From Dickeya oryzae (GTDB lineage Bacteria > Pseudomonadota > Gammaproteobacteria > Enterobacterales > Enterobacteriaceae): a stretch of DNA of 64,000 nucleotides. Of the stretch, positions 58,781 through 64,000 are shown one piece after another. The position numbers and the translations under genes were made by a program. How positions within the stretch are numbered: the first letter of the stretch is position 1; every line of letters begins with the position of its first letter. The stretch lies in assembly GCF_009372235.1 (NCBI RefSeq), contig NZ_SULL01000015.1, forward strand, positions 124,001-188,000, given 5' to 3'. The notes under the pieces were generated by a model. That model worked only from the letters and a program-made list of their open reading frames with translations. It was not told the origin of the DNA and did not search any database.

Positions 58781-60796
58781 GTCTCTGGCCTTCGCCAGTT
58801 GGGCGCGCAGATTGGCCAGATGGTTCTGCCCTTTTTGCATCCGCTCCTGTGGGCTGACGACTTTGCGTTCGGTTTCCCACATCACATCATCCTGCGGCAA
58901 TTCCAGCAGGAAACGACTCGGTTCCGGGCGAATCAACTCACCGTATTGCCGACGTTCGCGGCACAAGGTAAACGTCAGTTCTTTCTGTGCCCGGGTAATA
59001 CCCACATAGGCCAGACGGCGCTCTTCGTCGACATTGTCTTCATCAATGCTGGTCTGGTGCGGTAACACCCCTTCTTCCATGCCGACCAGATACACGTAAG
59101 GGAACTCCAGCCCTTTGGAGGCGTGCAGCGTCATCAGTTGCACCTGATCCAGTTCTTCTTCAGCCTCGTTACGCTCCATCATATCGCGCAGGGTAAACCG
59201 GGTGACGACCTGGGTCAGCGTCATCGGTTCATCCAAATCGCTGCCCTCCAGCATTTCCGTCATCCAGGTAAACAGCGTATTGACGTTTTTCATGCGCATT
59301 TCCGCTGCTTTCGGACTGGGTGAGGTTTCATACAACCAGCTTTCGTAATCCAGCCCGTGGATCAAATCACGTACCGCTTTCACCGGTTCCTGTTCCGCCA
59401 GTCGGGCAATGTCACCGATCCACTGTGTGAAACGCTGCAATGACTCCAGCCCGCGGCCGCTCAGGGTCTGGCTCAGTCCCATATCGAAGCTGGCGTTAAA
59501 CAGGCTACGGTTGCGCTGCCTGGCCCACTCGCCGAGCTTTTGCAGTGTCGCCGGGCCGATTTCACGCTTGGGGGTATTCACGATACGCAAGAATGCGCTG
59601 TCGTCTTCCGGGTTGGTCAGCACGCGCAAATAAGCCAGCAGGTCTTTGATTTCCGGGCGAGAGAAAAACGACGTACCGCCGGAAATGCGATAAGGAATGC
59701 GGTTTTGCATCAACACTTTTTCGAACAACCGGGACTGGTGGTTACCGCGATAAAGAATGGCGTAGTCGCCATACTGGGTTTTGCGGATAAAGTGATGGGC
59801 AATCAGCTCGCCCACGACCCGTTCCGCTTCATGATCTTCGTTATTGGCGGTGATGATTTTAAGCTCTTCACCATATCCCAGCTCGGAATACAGCCGCTTT
59901 TCGAACACATGCGGGTTGTTGGCGATAAGAATATTCGCGGCCTTGAGAATACGCCCGGACGAACGGTAATTCTGCTCTAGCTTAACAACCTGCAATTGCG
60001 GAAAGTCCTGCTGCAACAGCGACAAGTTTTGCGGGCGAGCACCGCGCCAGGAGTAAATCGACTGGTCGTCGTCGCCCACCACGGTAAAGCGCGCCCGACT
60101 GCCTACCAGCAACTTCACCAGTTCGTACTGGCTGGTGTTGGTATCCTGATACTCATCCACCAGCAAATAACGCAGGCGGTTCTGCCAGCGTTCACGCACC
60201 TCTTCATTGCGTTTAAGCAATAACGTCGGCAGCAGGATCAGGTCATCAAAATCCAACACGTTGCAGGCCCGCAGATGATCGTCATACAGCCGGTAGCAAT
60301 GCGCAAACAACCGGTCCCGCTCTGAGCGCGCCAGTACTGCTGCCTGTGCGGGGTCAATCAGGTCGTTTTTCCAGTTGGACAAGGCAGACACGAGCTGTTG
60401 CAGTAAGTCTTTGTCGTTTTGCAGCCACAACTCCGTCAGCTCTTTTAACAGCGCCAGCTGATCCTGATCGTCAAACAGCGAGAAGTTAGACTTCATGCCC
60501 AACGCTGCGTACTCACGCTTGATGATCTCAAGCCCCAACGTATGGAAGGTCGCAATCAGCAAACCACGGGTTTCCTTACGCCCCAGCGTTTGCGCCACAC
60601 GCTCTTTCATCTCCCGGGCCGCTTTATTGGTGAAGGTCACCGCCGCAATATGGCGGGCCTGATAGCCGCAACCCCGGATAAGATGGGCGATTTTTTGGGT
60701 AATTACTCGCGTTTTGCCGGATCCCGCCCCGGCCAGGACCAGACAGGGACCGGTCACAAATTCAACGGCGTGTTGTTGGCTGGGATTCATGCGCAT
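58772..60796 (-). CDS. rep: ATP-dependent DNA helicase Rep
   Basis: Superfamily 1A helicase that clears proteins ahead of the replication fork together with DnaB. The start at 60796 ([14 protein letters not shown]) gives 674 residues against 673 in E. coli; the 37 extra open codons are not conserved. Walker [15 protein letters not shown] is near 22-35, [16 protein letters not shown] in the middle, then [13 protein letters not shown] and [11 protein letters not shown]. Convergent with pehX. Ends inside a 19-bp tandem duplication. Confidence 0.97.
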   Translation of the reverse strand: MRMNPSQQHAVEFVTGPCLVLAGAGSGKTRVITQKIAHLIRGCGYQARHIAAVTFTNKAAREMKERVAQTLGRKETRGLLIATFHTLGLEIIKREYAALGMKSNFSLFDDQDQLALLKELTELWLQNDKDLLQQLVSALSNWKNDLIDPAQAAVLARSERDRLFAHCYRLYDDHLRACNVLDFDDLILLPTLLLKRNEEVRERWQNRLRYLLVDEYQDTNTSQYELVKLLVGSRARFTVVGDDDQSIYSWRGARPQNLSLLQQDFPQLQVVKLEQNYRSSGRILKAANILIANNPHVFEKRLYSELGYGEELKIITANNEDHEAERVVGELIAHHFIRKTQYGDYAILYRGNHQSRLFEKVLMQNRIPYRISGGTSFFSRPEIKDLLAYLRVLTNPEDDSAFLRIVNTPKREIGPATLQKLGEWARQRNRSLFNASFDMGLSQTLSGRGLESLQRFTQWIGDIARLAEQEPVKAVRDLIHGLDYESWLYETSPSPKAAEMRMKNVNTLFTWMTEMLEGSDLDEPMTLTQVVTRFTLRDMMERNEAEEELDQVQLMTLHASKGLEFPYVYLVGMEEGVLPHQTSIDEDNVDEERRLAYVGITRAQKELTFTLCRERRQYGELIRPEPSRFLLELPQDDVMWETERKVVSPQERMQKGQNHLANLRAQLAKARDKD

Positions 60797-60979
60797 GATG
60801 TTTCGAGCTCGACGTTCAAACGGAAGGGGATTGTAACAGAACAGGATTGTAGCAAAAGTGCGGACCGGCGCGAGGCCTCCTTCCCCAAACAGGAACACGC
60901 GCCGCATTTCCTTTCGTCACAAGGGGGTGCTAGGCTGTGACTGGTAACATCGGCTTTCCCTTTGCTCAAGGAGCGTACT

Positions 60980-61261
60980 ATGGCAAATACCGCAGCAGCA
61001 TTGCACATTCTGGTGGATACCGAACAGCAGGCCACCGACATTCTGGCTCAACTCGAGAAGGGAGCGGACTTTCAGCAGTTAGCAAAAAAACACTCGACCT
61101 GCCCGTCAAAGCGTAATGGCGGCGACTTAGGCGAATTCCGTAAAGGCGACATGGTTCCGGACTTCGACAAGGCGGTGTTTTCCTGCGAGCTGCTCAAACC
61201 CTTCGGCCCGGTCAAAACCCAGTTCGGCTACCACATTATCAAGGTGTTGTACCGTAACTAA
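60980..61261 (+). CDS. ppiC: Peptidyl-prolyl cis-trans isomerase C (parvulin)
   Basis: Small cytoplasmic parvulin of 93 residues, the E. coli length. The start at 60980 ([12 protein letters not shown]) has AAGGAG six bases upstream; the frame is open six codons earlier. The fold ends with [15 protein letters not shown], and the active-site cysteine region [18 protein letters not shown] is present. It lies divergent from rep, as in E. coli. Confidence 0.95.
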   Translation: MANTAAALHILVDTEQQATDILAQLEKGADFQQLAKKHSTCPSKRNGGDLGEFRKGDMVPDFDKAVFSCELLKPFGPVKTQFGYHIIKVLYRN

Positions 61262-61273
61262 CGGGAGTAGAGG

Positions 61274-61290
61274 CGGCGAAAGCCGTTTTT
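61274..61290 (+). terminator. Terminator after ppiC
   Basis: CGGC, loop GAAA, GCCG then TTTTT: a short stem capped by a stable GNRA tetraloop, 13 bases past the stop. Confidence 0.6.
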
Positions 61291-61325
61291 AGGCTGTTAA
61301 CACCCCCTCTTACATTACAGGTGAG

Positions 61326-61530
61326 TGCTTTCTGGCATTAAAACTGTGCTGAGGTGGACGACTTCGCCGGGTGAGCGGCATGGATGCCGCGAAAGCTCGT
61401 GTCGCGTCAGGAACGCGTCACGGGCGGCCCGAACAGCGAAGTCGAACGCCGAAGGGACCGCGAAGCGGCACAGTTTAGCCCCCAAGCCAGTGGTCAAGGA
61501 GAGGTGGCGTTTGAACCTCTCCTTGTCGTG
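61326..61530. repeat. Structured intergenic element between ppiC and putA, possible dispersed repeat
   Basis: The 363-base gap is GC-rich and dense in inverted repeats, unlike its flanks. Three are clear: GCGGCAT-GG-ATGCCGC (61375-61390), CGTG-CGCGT / ACGCG-CACG with one mismatch just after, and AAGGAGAGG / CCTCTCCTT (61496-61504, 61516-61524). Both strands have short open frames (71 and 84 codons) without ribosome binding sites, so it looks non-coding. I suspect a repeat found elsewhere in such genomes, but this was not tested. Confidence 0.4.
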
Positions 61531-61624
61531 CGTACGGTGATGCTGCAAAAGAATAACCGATGTTATCAAGCACGAAACCTTTCACAGTTCCGACATAAAT
61601 CACCGATAACAACCTCTGGTGTCA

Positions 61625-64000
61625 TTATCCAATCGTCATCAGGCTGGCATTGCCGCCCGCGGCAGCGGTGTTAATACTGAGCGAGCGCTCGATCAGCAAC
61701 CGCTCCAGCACAATGTCAGTTTCGCCACGGGACAGCCCCTGTACACCGACAATCGCCCCGTCGCGTTGCGCTAACTGCTCGCTAAGCTGACGCAACTGAT
61801 CGGCATCACCGTGGAAAATCACCGCGTCAAACCGGCTGCCGTCCGTTATGCCATCACGGCAGAATACCAGCCGTGCCTGTACCGCTTCAGGCAGGTGCCG
61901 ATACAGCGCCTGTCGCTCCGGCGTTTCACGCCACATCGCCCGGCTGCCCACCGCCAGCACCGCCGCCAGTTGCACCAGCGCGTCATCGTCATTATCCGCC
62001 ACACACAGCACCTGCTCTCGCGGCAACAACGTATAGGTATTACGCTCACCGGTCGGGCCGGGTAATATCCGGATGGCACCACTCTGCGTCAGCCCGGCAT
62101 AACGCTGGCAACAAGACACCAGCGCGTTACGCTGCGTCTGCCGCGCCCAGGTTTCCAGCGCCTGTAATCCGGCCAGCAGTGTCTGGCGTGCGGTGAAGTC
62201 GGCCGGGCGTTCGTTGTCCTGATGGGTGAATATCTGCGTTGCGGCATCATCCGGGCGATGCGACAGCAACCGGTGCAGATAAAGCGGCCCGCCCGCTTTG
62301 GGCCCGGTACCGGATAACCCCTCACCGCCAAACGGCTGTACACCGACTACCGCACCGACCATATTGCGGTTCACATACAGATTGCCCACCTTCGCCAGCC
62401 CCGTCACCCGCGCGATGGTTTCATCGATACGGGTATGCAGACCCAGCGTGAGGCCGTAACCAGCCGCGTTGATGTGTCGAATCAATGTCTCCAGTTGATG
62501 GCGGGAATAACGCACAACATGCAGCGCCGGACCAAACACCTCCTGTTGCAGCTCTTCCACACTGCCCAGCTCAATCAGCGTCGGGGGAATAAAATACCCG
62601 TGTCCCCATTCCGCCTCATCCTGGCTATTCGCCCAGGTGGCCTGAAACACTGGCCGCCCTTTGGCCCTCATCGTGTGAATATGGTGACCAATCCGCTGCT
62701 TCGCATCGCCATCGATCAGCGGCCCGACATCGGTGGAAAGCCGCTCCGGGTTCCCCATGCGGTACTCCGCCATTGCCCCGCGTAGCATCGTCAGCGTTTT
62801 CTCCGCGACTTCCTCCTGCACACACAGCAGCCGCAACGCCGAACAACGCTGACCGGCACTATCGAACGCCGACGTCATCACATCCGCCACCACCTGTTCG
62901 GTCAGCGCCGACGAATCAACAATCATCGCGTTGATACCGCCGGTTTCGGCGATGAGCGGCGTGGTACGCCCTTGCGGGTCGAGCCGTCCAGCCAGCACGC
63001 GTTGTAACTGAGAGGCGACAGCCGTAGAACCGGTAAACATGACCCCACGTACCCGCTCGTCACGCACCAGTGCCGCCCCCACGGTTTCGCCATTCCCCGG
63101 CAACAATTGCAGCGCACCGACCGGCACCCCAGCTTCATGCAGTATCTGCACCGCCTGTGCCGCAATCAGCGGTGTCTGCTCCGCTGGTTTAGCCAGTACG
63201 CTGTTACCCGCCGCCAGCGCCGCTGCCACCTGCCCGGTAAAAATAGCGAGCGGGAAATTCCACGGGCTGATGCACACCACCGGCCCCAGTGGGCGGTAAT
63301 CATGATTGTTGAATGTCTCGCGCACCAATGCAGCGTAATAACGCAAGAAATCCACGGCTTCGCGGACTTCCGCCACCGCATTCGCCAGCGTTTTGCCGGC
63401 CTCCCGTACCAGCAATCCCAACAGCTGTTGTTGCTGGTTTTCCAGCAGGTCGGCCGCCCGCGACAGGATAGCCGCCCGTTCGGTGGCGGGCGTAGCGAAC
63501 CAGATATCACCGGCGCTGGCCGCCTGCTCCAGCGCCAGCATGACCTCCTGGGGCTGCGCCTCACGCACGTAGCCCACCACATCACGCGGCTCAGCCGGGT
63601 TAACGACCGGTCGGGCCTCACCGCCGACATCGCCGTCGACAGCCAGTATCGGTTGTGCCTGCCAGGGCCGGGCAGCACCGCTTAGCAGCGCACTGGATAG
63701 CGACGCCAGCCGATGCTCGCTGGATAAATCCAGCCCGCTGGCGTTGCGTCGCCCATTGCCATACAGCGCACGCGGTAACGGAATACGCGGATGCGGCAGC
63801 CCAACCTGCCCATCCCGCACCGCCAGTGCTTCCGCTTCCCTGACCGGGTCAGCCACCAGTGTTTCCAGTGCCACCGACGGGTCGGCAATCCGGTTAACAA
63901 ACGAGGTATTGGCACCATTTTCCAGCAAACGGCGCACCAGATAGGCCAGCAGGGTTTCATGGGTACCAACCGGGGAGTAAATCCGGCATGGACGGTTCAG
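61625..64000 (-). CDS. putA: Bifunctional proline dehydrogenase / delta-1-pyrroline-5-carboxylate dehydrogenase PutA (partial, 5' end outside window)
   Basis: Oxidises proline to glutamate in two steps, and in enterobacteria also represses the put genes. The visible 791 codons are the C-terminal part. They begin in the proline dehydrogenase barrel end (RIYSPVGTHETLLAYLVRRLLEN) and continue through the complete aldehyde dehydrogenase domain: NAD-binding FTGSTAVASQL, catalytic Glu in LIAETGGINAM, catalytic Cys in SAGQRCSALRLL. The C-terminal domain ends AAGGNASLMTIG, as in E. coli. Frame is open to the window edge. Confidence 0.96.
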   Translation of the reverse strand: MNRPCRIYSPVGTHETLLAYLVRRLLENGANTSFVNRIADPSVALETLVADPVREAEALAVRDGQVGLPHPRIPLPRALYGNGRRNASGLDLSSEHRLASLSSALLSGAARPWQAQPILAVDGDVGGEARPVVNPAEPRDVVGYVREAQPQEVMLALEQAASAGDIWFATPATERAAILSRAADLLENQQQQLLGLLVREAGKTLANAVAEVREAVDFLRYYAALVRETFNNHDYRPLGPVVCISPWNFPLAIFTGQVAAALAAGNSVLAKPAEQTPLIAAQAVQILHEAGVPVGALQLLPGNGETVGAALVRDERVRGVMFTGSTAVASQLQRVLAGRLDPQGRTTPLIAETGGINAMIVDSSALTEQVVADVMTSAFDSAGQRCSALRLLCVQEEVAEKTLTMLRGAMAEYRMGNPERLSTDVGPLIDGDAKQRIGHHIHTMRAKGRPVFQATWANSQDEAEWGHGYFIPPTLIELGSVEELQQEVFGPALHVVRYSRHQLETLIRHINAAGYGLTLGLHTRIDETIARVTGLAKVGNLYVNRNMVGAVVGVQPFGGEGLSGTGPKAGGPLYLHRLLSHRPDDAATQIFTHQDNERPADFTARQTLLAGLQALETWARQTQRNALVSCCQRYAGLTQSGAIRILPGPTGERNTYTLLPREQVLCVADNDDDALVQLAAVLAVGSRAMWRETPERQALYRHLPEAVQARLVFCRDGITDGSRFDAVIFHGDADQLRQLSEQLAQRDGAIVGVQGLSRGETDIVLERLLIERSLSINTAAAGGNASLMTIG

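Overview
This window is chromosomal DNA from a soft-rot enterobacterium, most likely Dickeya. Three things point there. The backbone has the Enterobacterales gene order (pldB-rhtBC-recQ-pldA-rarD / corA-uvrD-yigB-xerC-yigA-dapF / cyaY-cyaA / hemCDXY-glmZ / tRNA Arg-His-Leu-Pro / enterobacterial common antigen cluster / rho-trxA-rhlB-gppA-rep). It carries a secreted exo-polygalacturonate hydrolase (pehX). It also carries an S-(2-succino)cysteine breakdown locus of a type I recall being described in Dickeya dadantii. Species is not assigned, because no search was run.

Layout. 1-5.2 kb: glycerol-3-phosphate metabolism (glpBA divergent from glpTQ, with a CRP site between). 5.2-15.3 kb: phosphatase, lysophospholipase, amino-acid exporters, RecQ, outer-membrane phospholipase A, thioesterase, RarD, an AbrB-family protein and the Mg2+ channel CorA, whose leader holds a promoter, a short ORF and a hairpin. 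15.7-21.4 kb: uvrD behind a LexA box, then the overlapping xerC-yigA-dapF run. 21.4-28.9 kb: cyaY, cyaA (TTG start, CRP site) and hemCDXY. 29.0-29.5 kb: the small RNA GlmZ, read on the minus strand, with a sigma-54 promoter and GlrR-type enhancer sites. 29.6-38.0 kb: the accessory block where E. coli has aslA/aslB. It is a six-gene operon for import and breakdown of succinated cysteine, plus an NTF2-like gene, an HcxA-like dehydrogenase and an orphan binding protein. 38.0-38.6 kb: four tRNA genes. 38.7-51.5 kb: yifK and the enterobacterial common antigen cluster, which lacks rffG/rffH and has an ERIC repeat between wecA and wzzE. 51.7-64 kb: rho, trxA, rhlB, gppA, pehX (inserted between gppA and rep), rep, ppiC, a structured intergenic element and the 3' part of putA.

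How the genes work together. In the accessory block an amino-acid type ABC transporter would bring in S-(2-succino)cysteine. An acetyltransferase would N-acetylate it, a PurB-like lyase would split it into fumarate and N-acetylcysteine, and an M20 deacetylase would release cysteine. The common-antigen genes build and move the trisaccharide repeat on undecaprenyl phosphate. The missing dTDP-glucose steps must come from another locus. CRP links glp and cyaA, with pehX as a likely further target, while GlmZ connects the region to amino-sugar control through glmS.

All assignments come from reading the sequence and from remembered family features. Coordinates of starts were moved from the longest ORF where family length and ribosome binding sites supported it.
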